From assembly GCA_934574045.1 (NCBI GenBank), contig CAKTMK010000006.1:1-64000 (forward strand): a stretch of 64,000 bases of DNA, written 5' to 3'. Numbering within the stretch: the first letter of the stretch is position 1; every line of letters starts with the position of its first letter. The notes beneath the pieces were generated by a model. The model saw nothing but the letters and a program-made list of their open reading frames with translations, was not told the origin of the DNA and made no database searches. Origin of the DNA: an uncultured Oscillibacter sp. Lineage in GTDB: Bacteria > Bacillota > Clostridia > Oscillospirales > Oscillospiraceae. Position numbers and translations under genes: made by a program. Positions 21,625 to 30,579 of the stretch are shown here, piece after piece.

Positions 21625-23370
21625 TCACGATTCCTCCTGCTGGGAGGGGACGGACCACGCGGCATGGTCCGTGTGGAGAAGCTGATGGGACCGCTTGCCC
21701 AGCGGCGCCTTGAGATACTCGCTGTAAAGCGTCTTGACCTCCGGGTTCTCGTGGGAGAAGCGGATCTTGCTCTTGGCGTCCAGCTCCCAGAGGAGCGCGC
21801 CGCGCTCGGCGGCCCATTCCTCCCCCTCGTGGATGGGCTGGCCGCCGCCGCCCGCGCAGCCGCCGGGGCAGGCCATGACCTCTACAAAGTCGTAATTCGC
21901 GGAGCCGCTCTCCAGTGCCTCCATCAGAAGCCGGGTGCTGGCAAGGCTGCTGACCACCGCCACGTGGACCTGCCCCGCGCCGGGGATGTTGAACGTGGCT
22001 TCCTTCCACGGATTGTCCCCCCGGACGGCGGAAAACGCGTCCGGCTTGGGGTTTTTGCTGGTGGCGAGGTAATAGGCGGACCGCAGCGCCGCATCCATCA
22101 CGCCGCCGGTGGTCCCAAACACGACCGCCGCGCCGGTGCCGGTGCCCAGCGGGCTGTCAAACGGCTCCTCCGGCAGGTCCGTGGGCACGATGCAGTCGCT
22201 GCGCAGCAGGCGGACCATCTCCCGCGTGGTCAGCACCACGTCCACGTCCGGATCGCCGCAGGCGTCCTTCATCGTGGGCAGCTCGCACTCCGCCTTTTTG
22301 GCGGAGCAGGGCATGACGGACACCACGAACAGCTTGTGGGGGTCGATGCCCTTCTTCTCGGCAAAGTAGCTCTTAGCCACCGCGCCGAACATCTGCTGGG
22401 GGGACTTTGCAGTGGAGAGACAGTCCGTATAGTCCGGGTACTGGGATTTGACGAACCGCACCCAGCCCGGACAGCAGGAGGTGAACATGGGCCAGCGGTA
22501 CTTGCCCCGGTGGGTGAACCGCTCCAGAAACTCGCTGCCCTCCTCCATGATGGTCAGGTCCGCGGTGAAGCTGGTGTCGAAGATGTAGTCAAAGCCCATG
22601 CGCCGCAGTGCGGCCACCATCCGTCCGGTGGTGGCGAACTTGGGCGCGAGGTCGAACGATTCCGCCCACGCCGCCCGCACCGCGGGGGCCACCTGCACCA
22701 CCGTGGTGATCTCCGGATCGGCCAGCGCCCGCAGGACCTTGTTGGAATCGTCCCGGACGGTCAGCGCGCCGGTGGGACAGTGGGTGACGCACTGGCCGCA
22801 GAAAGTGCAGTCCGTGTTTTTCAGCAGGCGGTTGAAGCTCACGTCCACCGTCGTGCGGGAGCCGGTCCCGGCCACGTCCCAGATGTGCATGCTCTGGATC
22901 TTGTCGCACACCTGCACGCAGCGCATGCACTTGATGCACTTGCTGGCCTCCCGCACCACCGGCGCGTCCAGATCCACCCGGGAGCGCTCCGGCTGGAGCT
23001 TATAGGGCTGGTAGTGGATGTTCAGGTCGTGGGAGAGGGTCTGAAGCGCACAGTTTCCGCTGCGGATGCAGGTGGTGCAGGTAGAGTTGTGCTCCGAGAG
23101 GATCAGGCGCAGGTTCGTCCGCCGCGCGGCGCGGACCCGGGGGCTGTTGGTCTTGATGACCATGCCCTCCTCCACCTGCGTGTTGCAGGCGGGAATCAGA
23201 CGCTGGGTCCCCTCGATCTCCACCACGCAGATGCGGCAGGCGGCGATCTCGTTGATGTCCTTCAGAAAGCACAGGTGCGGGATGGGGATGCCCGCGTCCT
23301 GCGCGGCGCTGAGGATGGTGGACCCCTCGGGGACGGAGAGGCTCTTTCCGTTGATCTCGATATTTACCAT
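21625..23370 (-). CDS. hydA: [FeFe] hydrogenase catalytic subunit
   Basis: A 581-residue cytosolic enzyme that interconverts protons and H2. N-terminal [2Fe-2S] cysteines are at 34, 45, 48 and 62. A His/Cys cluster (H94, C98, C101, C107) and two [4Fe-4S] ferredoxin motifs (C145-C155 and C188-C198) follow. The H-cluster motifs L1 TSCCPGW at 297, L2 MPCSAKKAE at 353 and L3 EVMACPGGC at 497 are all intact, and a small-subunit domain closes the chain. The ATG overlaps the upstream flavoprotein gene by 7 nt, so the two form a complex or pathway. The hydrogenase maturation genes hydE, hydF and hydG are not in this window. Confidence 0.95.
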   Translation of the reverse strand: MVNIEINGKSLSVPEGSTILSAAQDAGIPIPHLCFLKDINEIAACRICVVEIEGTQRLIPACNTQVEEGMVIKTNSPRVRAARRTNLRLILSEHNSTCTTCIRSGNCALQTLSHDLNIHYQPYKLQPERSRVDLDAPVVREASKCIKCMRCVQVCDKIQSMHIWDVAGTGSRTTVDVSFNRLLKNTDCTFCGQCVTHCPTGALTVRDDSNKVLRALADPEITTVVQVAPAVRAAWAESFDLAPKFATTGRMVAALRRMGFDYIFDTSFTADLTIMEEGSEFLERFTHRGKYRWPMFTSCCPGWVRFVKSQYPDYTDCLSTAKSPQQMFGAVAKSYFAEKKGIDPHKLFVVSVMPCSAKKAECELPTMKDACGDPDVDVVLTTREMVRLLRSDCIVPTDLPEEPFDSPLGTGTGAAVVFGTTGGVMDAALRSAYYLATSKNPKPDAFSAVRGDNPWKEATFNIPGAGQVHVAVVSSLASTRLLMEALESGSANYDFVEVMACPGGCAGGGGQPIHEGEEWAAERGALLWELDAKSKIRFSHENPEVKTLYSEYLKAPLGKRSHQLLHTDHAAWSVPSQQEES

Positions 23371-25202
23371 TTGTCCACACGTCCTCCCTTGAAGATCCCA
23401 TATCCGAAGTGGTCGCAGCGCAGGCAGCGGGAGGACTCCTTCTCGGCCTCCTCGCTGGTAAAGCCGCACTCGATGCACTGGAAATCATGCTTGCGCTCGC
23501 TGGCGTCCCGCACGGTGGTGTTGATGCGTCCGCGGGGCCGCAGGTCGGACAGGTCCGGCGTGGGGATGGAGATGTCCGCCTCGATCTCGTGGTTGAAACC
23601 GAGGTAATCGTCGATATTGGCCGCGGCGGCCTTGCCCGCGGCGATGGCGCGGATGACCGTGGCGGGTCCGGTGACGCAGTCGCCCCCGGCGAACACGCCC
23701 TCCACGTCCGGAAGCTGGGTGCTGGCGTCGGCCAGCAGCGTGCCGCCGCGCTGGATCTTCACGCCGATCTGCTCAAAGCCGTGGGTCTCGATGCCCTGTC
23801 CGATGGCCACGATGATGAGGTCCGCCGGGATGCGCTTGGGCTCCACGTCCGCCGTGGTGGGCCGGGGACGGCCCATGGCGTCCACCTCGCCGATGACCTG
23901 CGGCTGGGTCCACAGCGCGGCCACGTTCCCGGCCTCGTTGGCCTCGATCCGCAGCGGCGCCTGTAGCGTCAGGATCTCCGCGCCCTCGGCGATGGCGCCC
24001 TCCACCTCCTCCTGCTGGGCGGTCATGTCCGCCTGACGGCGGCGGTAGACGCAGGAGACCTTTTTAGACCCCAGCCGGATGGCGGAACGGGTCACGTCCA
24101 TGGCCACGTTGCCGCCGCCGATGACCACCACGTTCATGCCGGTGAAATCGGGCATCTCTCCGTCGCCGATGTGGCGCAGCAGCTCCACCGCGGAGACCAC
24201 GCCGTGGCTGTCCTCGCCGGGGATGCCGGTCTTTTTGTCGGTGTGCGCGCCGATGGAGAGGTACAGGCAGTCATACTGCCGGCGCAGATCGTCCAGCGAC
24301 GGGTCGGTGCCAACGTCCACCTCCGTCTTGACCTCAATGCCGAGTGAGAGGATGGAGGCGATCTCCGCGTCCAGCTTCTCCCGGGGGAAGCGGTAGCTGG
24401 GGATGCCGTAGCGCAGCATGCCGCCCAGCAGCTTCTGCTTTTCATACACCGTGACCTTGTGGCCCATCAAAGAGAGATAGTAGGCCGCGGACAGACCGCC
24501 GGGGCCGCCGCCCACCACCGCCACGGTCTTTCCCGTGGAGGGCGCGCAGGACGGCTGGGGCACGTCTCCGGCGTGGTCCACGGCGTAGCGCTTCAGACCG
24601 CGGATGTTCACCGGGTCGTCCACCATGTTGCGCCGGCAGCGGGCCTCGCAGGGGTGCTCGCAGATGTACGCGCAGGCGGTGGGGAAAGGATTGTCCTTGC
24701 GGACCAGACGCACCGCGTCGTCATACCGCCCCGCATTGATGAGGGCGATATAGCCGGGGATGTCCACCCCGGCGGGGCACAGGGCCACGCAGGGCACCGG
24801 GTTTTTCAGTCCGCCCAGGCACCGGTGGCGCAGGATATGCTCCTCATAGTCGTCCCGGAAGCCCTTCAGGCCCATCAGGACGAGCTGGGCTGCGTTGATG
24901 CCGATGGCGCAGTCGGCGGTATCCACGATGGCCTGCGCCGTCACCTCGATTCGGTGGATGGCGCGCATCTCCGCTTCGCCGTCCAGAACGGCCTGAAGCA
25001 TATTGGACAGCTGCCCCAGCCCGATGCGGCAGGGGGCGCACTTGCCGCAGGTCTGGGCGTGGCACAGGTTCAGGAAATTCAGCGCCATGTCGATGGGGCA
25101 CAGGCCCGGAGGGCTGGCCGCGATCCGGCGCTCCACGCTGCGGTACAGCTGATCGACCACGGCCTGCGCCTGACTGGGCGTCTTGATGTCAAGTCTGCTC
25201 AT
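23364..25202 (-). CDS. NuoF-tail/GltD-like FAD-NAD(P) oxidoreductase, partner of HydA
   Basis: A 612-residue iron-sulfur flavoprotein. Residues 1-115 match the C-terminal Fe-S region of NuoF/HydB (C52-C55-C58 and C98). Residues 138-190 carry the ferredoxin-like cysteines of GltD/DPD (PVPCVALCPAGVDIPGY, then CAYICEHPCEARC). The FAD loop VAVVGGGPGGLSAAYYL is at 228-244, the NAD(P) loop VVVIGGGNVAMD near 355, and GVFAGGDCVTGP near 510. The last 37 residues add a CxxC pair (C576/C579 and C593/C596). It lacks the FMN/NADH domain of true HydB. It probably passes electrons between NAD(P)H and the hydrogenase. Such glutamate-synthase-linked hydrogenases are known as a class but poorly characterised. 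Confidence 0.88.
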   Translation of the reverse strand: MSRLDIKTPSQAQAVVDQLYRSVERRIAASPPGLCPIDMALNFLNLCHAQTCGKCAPCRIGLGQLSNMLQAVLDGEAEMRAIHRIEVTAQAIVDTADCAIGINAAQLVLMGLKGFRDDYEEHILRHRCLGGLKNPVPCVALCPAGVDIPGYIALINAGRYDDAVRLVRKDNPFPTACAYICEHPCEARCRRNMVDDPVNIRGLKRYAVDHAGDVPQPSCAPSTGKTVAVVGGGPGGLSAAYYLSLMGHKVTVYEKQKLLGGMLRYGIPSYRFPREKLDAEIASILSLGIEVKTEVDVGTDPSLDDLRRQYDCLYLSIGAHTDKKTGIPGEDSHGVVSAVELLRHIGDGEMPDFTGMNVVVIGGGNVAMDVTRSAIRLGSKKVSCVYRRRQADMTAQQEEVEGAIAEGAEILTLQAPLRIEANEAGNVAALWTQPQVIGEVDAMGRPRPTTADVEPKRIPADLIIVAIGQGIETHGFEQIGVKIQRGGTLLADASTQLPDVEGVFAGGDCVTGPATVIRAIAAGKAAAANIDDYLGFNHEIEADISIPTPDLSDLRPRGRINTTVRDASERKHDFQCIECGFTSEEAEKESSRCLRCDHFGYGIFKGGRVDKW

Positions 25203-25316
25203 TTTCTGTCACTCCTTACGTCGGGTCCTCCGTTTCCCGCGCGGCAGGCCCGGGACCCTTTCCGCGCCGCCGGGTCGCCATCCCGCGGCGGCGCCGCTCT
25301 TTTGACTGATGTTCTC

Positions 25317-25345
25317 AGTTTACACTTTTCCCGCCGGAGACACAA
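25317..25345 (-). promoter_or_regulatory. Promoter of the flavoprotein-hydrogenase operon
   Basis: TTGTGT, 17 nt, TAAACT on the minus strand, about 115 nt before the ATG at 25202. The remaining leader shows no riboswitch I recognise. Confidence 0.65.
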
Positions 25346-25415
25346 CCGTTTCCAGAAAAATTTGCAAAGATTCGTTAAGATTTTCCGTTTTCGCCCCTCC
25401 GGCGGTCCCGCCGGT

Positions 25416-25444
25416 TTGACAAACCCGCGCCGCGCGCGTATAAC
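25416..25444 (+). promoter_or_regulatory. Promoter of the MoxR-VWA operon
   Basis: TTGACA, 17 nt, TATAAC, 89 nt before the start. The 330-base divergent gap holds only this and the opposite promoter. Confidence 0.8.
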
Positions 25445-25532
25445 AAAATCAGAAACCCCGGCGCTCCGGCACGCGGACGCGCTGAGGGCGCGGCGCGCTC
25501 CGCCGCGGACGGGACGAAAGGAATGGTCGAGC

Positions 25533-26459
25533 ATGGACGAGCTGATGGAATTTCTGCGGGCAGAGGGCGTGAACGAGCGCCTGCTCAAGGCGGCGGAGGA
25601 CTGGCGCGGGCATCAGGCCCCAGTGCGCGGCAATGTGGCCCACCGCATCCCCCGCCCCCGCTATCCTTATTATGGAAAGGATGTGTGGGAGGAGGCGGTT
25701 TCCGCCCTGCTCAGCGGGGAGAACCTGCTGCTGGTGGGGCCGAAGGCCACGGGCAAAAACGATCTGGCGGAAAATCTGTCCGCCCTGTTCGGCCGGCCCC
25801 AGTGGGACGTGTCGTTCTACATCAACACTGATGCGGCGTCCCTGATCGGGACGGACACACTGGAGGACGGTCAGGTCTCCCTGCGCCACGGGCCGATCGC
25901 CCGCTGCGCGCTGGAGGGCGGCTTCGGTGTGCTGGACGAGATCAACATGGCGAAAAACGAGTCCCTCGCCGTGCTGCACGCCACGCTGGACTTCCGCCGC
26001 TGCATCGACGTGCCGGGGTACGACCGCATCCCCCTGTCGGACGCCACCCGTTTCATCGCCACCATGAACTACGGCTACGCCGGGACCCGCGACCTGAACG
26101 AGGCGCTGGCGTCCCGCTTCCTCGTCATCGACATGCCCCCCATCACGGAGGAAAACCTCCTCAAGCTGCTGGGCCGGGAGTTCCCGGATCTGAAGCCGGA
26201 GTACGCCCGGCAGTTCATGGAGCTGTTCACCGACATCCGCAAAAAGTGCGACAGCGCGGAGATCTCCACCAAGGCGCTGGACCTGCGCGGCCTGCTGGCC
26301 GCCGTCCGGCTGATGCGGCAGGGTCTGCCCGCCGTCCGGGCGCTGGAGCTGGGCATCGTCAACAAGTGCTTTGACGAGTTCGAGCGCCAGCTCGTGGCGG
26401 ACGTGGTGCAGGGCCGCGTGCCGGAGGACCTGTCCGGCGGGGACGTTTTCAACGGCTGA
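25533..26459 (+). CDS. MoxR/CbbQ-like AAA+ ATPase
   Basis: A 308-residue AAA+ protein of the kind that remodels partners carrying VWA domains. The P-loop reads GPKATGKN at 69-76, with Asn where most AAA+ proteins have Ser/Thr after the Lys. Walker B is FGVLDE at 131-136, sensor 1 is ATMNYGY with Asn179, and an arginine finger candidate lies in NEALASRF (Arg195). GTDTLEDGQVSLRHGPI is the pre-Walker B pore region typical of MoxR. Its TGA overlaps the ATG of the VWA gene, so the two are coupled. The start is set by AAAGGAATGG upstream. The substrate protein is unknown. Confidence 0.88.
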   Translation: MDELMEFLRAEGVNERLLKAAEDWRGHQAPVRGNVAHRIPRPRYPYYGKDVWEEAVSALLSGENLLLVGPKATGKNDLAENLSALFGRPQWDVSFYINTDAASLIGTDTLEDGQVSLRHGPIARCALEGGFGVLDEINMAKNESLAVLHATLDFRRCIDVPGYDRIPLSDATRFIATMNYGYAGTRDLNEALASRFLVIDMPPITEENLLKLLGREFPDLKPEYARQFMELFTDIRKKCDSAEISTKALDLRGLLAAVRLMRQGLPAVRALELGIVNKCFDEFERQLVADVVQGRVPEDLSGGDVFNG

Positions 26460-28177
26460 TGGACATTCAGGAAAACGAAAAGCGCCGGGCCAGAAATCAG
26501 GTCTGGACCGCCGCGGAGGAATACGACTTTGAGCCGCCCATGAAGGTCTATGACGCGCAGGGCCGCGCCGACCTGTATTGGAACACGGTGGCGGGCGTGG
26601 CCCGCCGGGAGTGGGGCGGCGCGCTGGAGCCGCTGTTCGCGTCCTTCAAGCCGCTGATCGACTGCCAGTATTACGAGCAGCTGGCGTGGCTGGCGCTGGA
26701 GAGCGCGGCCTTCCTCTGCGAGCGGGACCGCCGCCCCGCCCTGCCCGCCCTGCGGCGGAGCTACGCCCGGCGGGCGCTGGCCGAGTTTGAGCGCGCGCCC
26801 ACCGACTATCTCGTCCATATCCTCACGGCCGGCCGCTGCCGTGAGATCCTGGGGCTGGACCCCGGCCTGACCGTCCAGCAGACGGAAATGCTCCGTTCCC
26901 TGGACCTGCCTGCCGGACTGGACGGGCAGGAGATGGCGGAGCGGGTCCGCTCCGCCCTGACGGATTATTTCAGCTTCCGCCCCGTCCCGCCCGCGGAGGA
27001 GAAAAAGCGCCCGGACAGCCGGCCCCGCTGGCTCCCTGTCATCAGTCTCCGGCGCAGCGCGCCCAAGCAGCTCCCCTCCGTCCGCGGTTTTGGATACGGC
27101 TTCAGCGAGCACGTCCGCGACCAGATCGGTGCGGGAGGCGAGGCGCCCAAACGCCGCCTCACCGATATGTCCGCCGCCCAGACCGAGGCGGCGCTGCACG
27201 CCTATATGGCCGCGTACTTCGGCGCGCCGCTGTACTCCGACGAGCAGGTGAAAAAGCTGGAACGGGAGCTTTGCACCGGGGACCACAAGGACTGCAACCT
27301 CTACTTCGCCCGGGGCGACGACACACTGGATAAGAAGGTCCGCGGCTACGCCGGTGCCCGCCGCCGGGCGGCCCTCAAGCAGATGGAGCAGAACCGTGCC
27401 GCCTATGACGCGGACCTGACCCGCAACCGCGCCAGCATCGCCCGGCTCACCGCCCGCATCCGAAACGCCATGCTGGCCCACCTCCAGCCCACCGTGGCCC
27501 GGGGAAGCGTGGGCGTGCTGGACGCGCCCCGCGTCTGGCGGGCCGAGGCGCTGGGGGATGAAAAGGTCTTTCTGCGCACGCTGCGGGGCGACCCCGGCGA
27601 CCTGTGCGTAGACATCCTGCTGGACAGCTCCTCCTCCCAGACCCAGCGGCAGGAGACTGTCTCCGCCCAGGGGTACATGATCGCCGAGAGCCTGACCCGC
27701 TGCGGCATCCCCGTGCGGGTGACGGCGTTCTGCTCTCTGAGCGGCTACACGGTCCTCACCCGCTTCCGGGATTACGAGGAGACGGACCGCAACGAGTACA
27801 TCTTCCACTATTTCACCACTGGCTGCAACCGGGACGGGCTGGCCATCCGGGCGCTGGGGCACGAGCTGGAAAGCGCCCCCTTTGACCACCGGCTGGTCAT
27901 CATCCTGTCCGACTGCAAGCCAAACGACGTCATCAAGGTCTCCCGGGACGGCCAGTTTCTGGACTACGCGGCCCAGACCGGCATTCTGAACACCGCCCGG
28001 GAGGTCCGCCGGATCACCCGCACCGGCGCGGCGGTCATCTGCGTGTTCACCGGGGACGACGAGGATCTGCCCGCCGCGCGGACCATCTACGGGCGGAACT
28101 TCACCCGCATCCGCCGTCTGGACCAGTTTGCCGACACGGTGGGCAGCCTGATCCAGAACCAGATCCGCAACCTCTGA
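26459..28177 (+). CDS. VWA-domain protein (CoxE/NorD-like partner of MoxR)
   Basis: A 572-residue soluble protein. Residues 1-330 are helical and Arg-rich, without a known domain. Residues 380-560 are a von Willebrand A fold whose metal site DSSSS (D389, S391, S393) is intact, with the later MIDAS Thr/Asp region near TGCNRDGLAIRALGHEL and VIILSDCKPNDV. NorD/CoxE-type proteins work with a cognate MoxR ATPase to insert metals or mature large enzymes. No obvious client enzyme lies here, unless it is the hydrogenase on the other strand, which is speculation. A hairpin terminator follows. Confidence 0.85.
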   Translation: MDIQENEKRRARNQVWTAAEEYDFEPPMKVYDAQGRADLYWNTVAGVARREWGGALEPLFASFKPLIDCQYYEQLAWLALESAAFLCERDRRPALPALRRSYARRALAEFERAPTDYLVHILTAGRCREILGLDPGLTVQQTEMLRSLDLPAGLDGQEMAERVRSALTDYFSFRPVPPAEEKKRPDSRPRWLPVISLRRSAPKQLPSVRGFGYGFSEHVRDQIGAGGEAPKRRLTDMSAAQTEAALHAYMAAYFGAPLYSDEQVKKLERELCTGDHKDCNLYFARGDDTLDKKVRGYAGARRRAALKQMEQNRAAYDADLTRNRASIARLTARIRNAMLAHLQPTVARGSVGVLDAPRVWRAEALGDEKVFLRTLRGDPGDLCVDILLDSSSSQTQRQETVSAQGYMIAESLTRCGIPVRVTAFCSLSGYTVLTRFRDYEETDRNEYIFHYFTTGCNRDGLAIRALGHELESAPFDHRLVIILSDCKPNDVIKVSRDGQFLDYAAQTGILNTAREVRRITRTGAAVICVFTGDDEDLPAARTIYGRNFTRIRRLDQFADTVGSLIQNQIRNL

Positions 28178-28193
28178 TCGTTCATCCAGCCAA

Positions 28194-28225
28194 CGCGGCC
28201 GGAGCGCACGCTCCGGCCGCGTTTT
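28194..28225 (+). terminator. Terminator of the MoxR-VWA operon
   Basis: CGCGGCCGGAGCG pairs with CTCCGGCCGCG around a short loop, then TTTTCC. Confidence 0.8.
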
Positions 28226-28420
28226 CCGCTTTCCCCACGTTCCGCGGATGCGCCCCCATCCGGCGCGTCCCTCCCCCGCCCTCTCCGCCCCGCCCGTCTG
28301 CCGCCCGGGCGGGAAAATTCTGTGGACGGCGGGGCGCGGACGTGGTAAAATCACACCTGTGGGCCGGGCATAACCCCGCGCCCGCGGCGCATACTGAAAT
28401 GCAGGAAGGGAGGCTGCGCC

Positions 28421-29275
28421 GTGCTGCATACGAACCTGCCGAAAAACCGGCTTTTCCGGGGCGCGTACCTGATGGTGCGCCGCTATCTCCGCCACGGCGT
28501 GGGCATCCAGAGCGCAGCGCTGGCGTTTTACCTGCTGTTCGCCGTGTTCCCCATGCTGATCTTCGTCAGCGCACTGCTGGGCCTGCTGCATCTGGACGTG
28601 GCGTCGGTGCTGGCGGATCTGCATGAGATCCTGCCCAAGGTGGCGGTGGATTTCATCGGCGTCTATCTCATTCATGTGGAGGAAAACTCCAATGTGCGGC
28701 TGCTGCTGTTCGGGCTGGTGTTCTCCATCTTCTTCCCCATGCGGGCGGCCAACACGCTGATGCGCTCCGTGCGGACGGCGTACCGTCTCGGCCCGCCCCG
28801 GCAGGCGGCGCTGCACCTGCTGCGCACGCTGATCTACACGGTGCTGCTCCTTGTCACGCTGACGCTGACGCTGGTTTTGATGAGCGTGAGCAACACGGTG
28901 CTGCAATACGCGGTGGCGCACCTGCACCTGCCCGCGTTCGCGGCGCGGCTGTGGTCCACGCTGCGCTTCCCGCTGGCGGGGGCGGCGGCAGGCTTCGCCC
29001 TGCTGGCGCTGTACGCCCTGACGCAGGACACGCGCCAGCCGTGGAAAAATCTTCTTCCGGGCGTGGTGGCGTCTCTGGCGGCGTGGCTGGTCCTCTCGTG
29101 GATCTACGCGGCGTATATGGAGAACATCGCCAACTACTCCCTGCTCTACGGCTCCATCGGAACGGCCATGGCCCTGCTGGTGTGGCTCTATATGACGGCG
29201 GTAACGCTCATCATGGGCGCGGAGCTGAACGGCACGCTCATTTCCCTGCGGCGGGAAACGCCGGAGGAGTTCTGA
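28421..29275 (+). CDS. YihY/BrkB-family membrane protein
   Basis: A 284-residue integral membrane protein with six hydrophobic segments. The sequence has the N-terminal GVGIQSAALAFYLLFAVFPMLIF at about 27-49, typical of the family, WKNLLPGVVASLAAWLVLSWIYAAYMENIANYSLLYGSIGTAMALLVWLYM at about 205-255, and a final LIMGAELN. The family was once called RNase BN in error; its role (possibly transport or lipid handling) is not settled. GTG at 28421 has GGGAGG 7 nt upstream. A weak TAAAAT lies about 75 nt before it with a poor -35. Confidence 0.9.
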   Translation: MLHTNLPKNRLFRGAYLMVRRYLRHGVGIQSAALAFYLLFAVFPMLIFVSALLGLLHLDVASVLADLHEILPKVAVDFIGVYLIHVEENSNVRLLLFGLVFSIFFPMRAANTLMRSVRTAYRLGPPRQAALHLLRTLIYTVLLLVTLTLTLVLMSVSNTVLQYAVAHLHLPAFAARLWSTLRFPLAGAAAGFALLALYALTQDTRQPWKNLLPGVVASLAAWLVLSWIYAAYMENIANYSLLYGSIGTAMALLVWLYMTAVTLIMGAELNGTLISLRRETPEEF

Positions 29276-29289
29276 ATCGGAAAGACGGC

Positions 29290-29330
29290 AAAAAGGGTCC
29301 CGGCGCTTTTGTGAAAAGCGCCGGGACCCT
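29290..29330 (-). terminator. Terminator of the diguanylate cyclase gene
   Basis: AGGGTCCCGGCGCTTTT pairs with AAAAGCGCCGGGACCCT around GTG. The minus strand continues with five T. It may also stop the convergent yihY transcript. Confidence 0.88.
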
Positions 29331-29334
29331 GCTG

Positions 29335-30441
29335 TTATACTCCCCGGTGGCCCATTTCCTCTTTCCGGCGGTACATCTTCTGGTCCGCCGTGCGGAACGC
29401 CTCGTCATAGCCCGCCGCGTCCGCCTCGTGCCAGCCGACGGCCATGGACAGCGGCCACCCGGGCGCCACCTCCTGCCCGCTCACCCGGCGGCGGAACACC
29501 TCGATCCGCTCCTCCACCTCCGGCCCGGTCAGCCGCTCGCTGATGATGCAGAACTCGTCCCCGCCGATGCGGTAGCACCGGCAGTCCTCGCCGAACACCT
29601 TGGCGATGGACCGGCCCGCGCAGCGGATGGCGCTGTCTCCGGCCTCGTGGCCCAGCCGGTCGTTGATCTCCTTCAGGCGGTTCAGGTCCGCCACGATGAA
29701 GTGGACCCCGTCCCGGGGCGGCTCCCGCTTGAGCCGCAGGATGTAGTTTTCAAAAGCCGACCGGTTCCGCAGGCCCGTCATCAGGTCGGTGTAGGCCAGC
29801 TTTTTATAGGCCTCCTGCGCGGCCTCCATCTCCTGCTTGGCCTTTTCCAGCTCCCGGCGGTGGATGGTGTCCTGCACGTGCATCCGGCGGTAGACCCGCC
29901 CGTGGAAAAACGTGATGACGCCCGTCACCAGCGCAAGGCAGAGCATACTCTGCCAGATGTCCAGATACCGGCCGCTGGTGGTCTCGATGGGCGTCGTATA
30001 ATTCGGGCAATAATAATCCAGAAGAAAGCAGCCGGTGTAGACCGCAATCTCCAAAATGGAGAGGAACGCCAGCAGCTTCCCCTCCGCCAGCAGGAACGTG
30101 AATACGATGGCCATCACGAACCAGAACGGCATCCCGCTGAACACGCCGCCGCCGGCAAAAAACATCCACGGCATCGTGGTAACGGCGATCAGTCCGATGA
30201 GGAAGACCGCGAGGTCCAGCCGGTGGCGGCGGTTGACCAGATAAAAGCTGAACATCAGAATCGCCTCGGAAAGGCCGATGGCCAGAAGCTGCACCGGGTC
30301 GATCCGGATCACGGCGGAGACGACCAGCGCCGCCAGTCCGCCGGCAAGGCCGCAGACCGCGATGATGTTGAACAGCACCGCCCTGAGCGGACGGAGCTTC
30401 AGGTCGAACAGCCGCCAGATCCGCTCCTTCAAGCGCCGCAT
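29335..30441 (-). CDS. Diguanylate cyclase with membrane sensor
   Basis: A 368-residue protein making cyclic di-GMP from GTP. Six hydrophobic segments (about 20-45, 50-70, 76-95, 104-120, 124-142, 165-182) form a MASE-like input domain, followed by a short coiled coil (ELEKAKQEMEAAQEAYKKL). The GGDEF domain starts at YTDLMTGLRNR near 217, with the active loop RIGGDEF at 291-297 intact. The five residues before it lack the RxxD inhibitory site, so product feedback by that route is unlikely. It is monocistronic, with promoter and terminator visible. The signal sensed is unknown. Confidence 0.93.
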   Translation of the reverse strand: MRRLKERIWRLFDLKLRPLRAVLFNIIAVCGLAGGLAALVVSAVIRIDPVQLLAIGLSEAILMFSFYLVNRRHRLDLAVFLIGLIAVTTMPWMFFAGGGVFSGMPFWFVMAIVFTFLLAEGKLLAFLSILEIAVYTGCFLLDYYCPNYTTPIETTSGRYLDIWQSMLCLALVTGVITFFHGRVYRRMHVQDTIHRRELEKAKQEMEAAQEAYKKLAYTDLMTGLRNRSAFENYILRLKREPPRDGVHFIVADLNRLKEINDRLGHEAGDSAIRCAGRSIAKVFGEDCRCYRIGGDEFCIISERLTGPEVEERIEVFRRRVSGQEVAPGWPLSMAVGWHEADAAGYDEAFRTADQKMYRRKEEMGHRGV

Positions 30442-30512
30442 GGATCGTCCCCCTTCTCCGTCCGGGCCGGGCGGATTTTACCTGCCCGGCGGTAGTGCAC
30501 ACAACTTTTTAT

Positions 30513-30541
30513 ATTGTAACAGAAACGCAGGGATTTATCAA
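30513..30541 (-). promoter_or_regulatory. Promoter of the diguanylate cyclase gene
   Basis: TTGATA, 17 nt, TACAAT on the minus strand, about 70 nt before the ATG. Confidence 0.8.
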
Positions 30542-30579
30542 CACTCTGTTGCCGGAGCGGAGCTGATTTTTTGTAAAAT

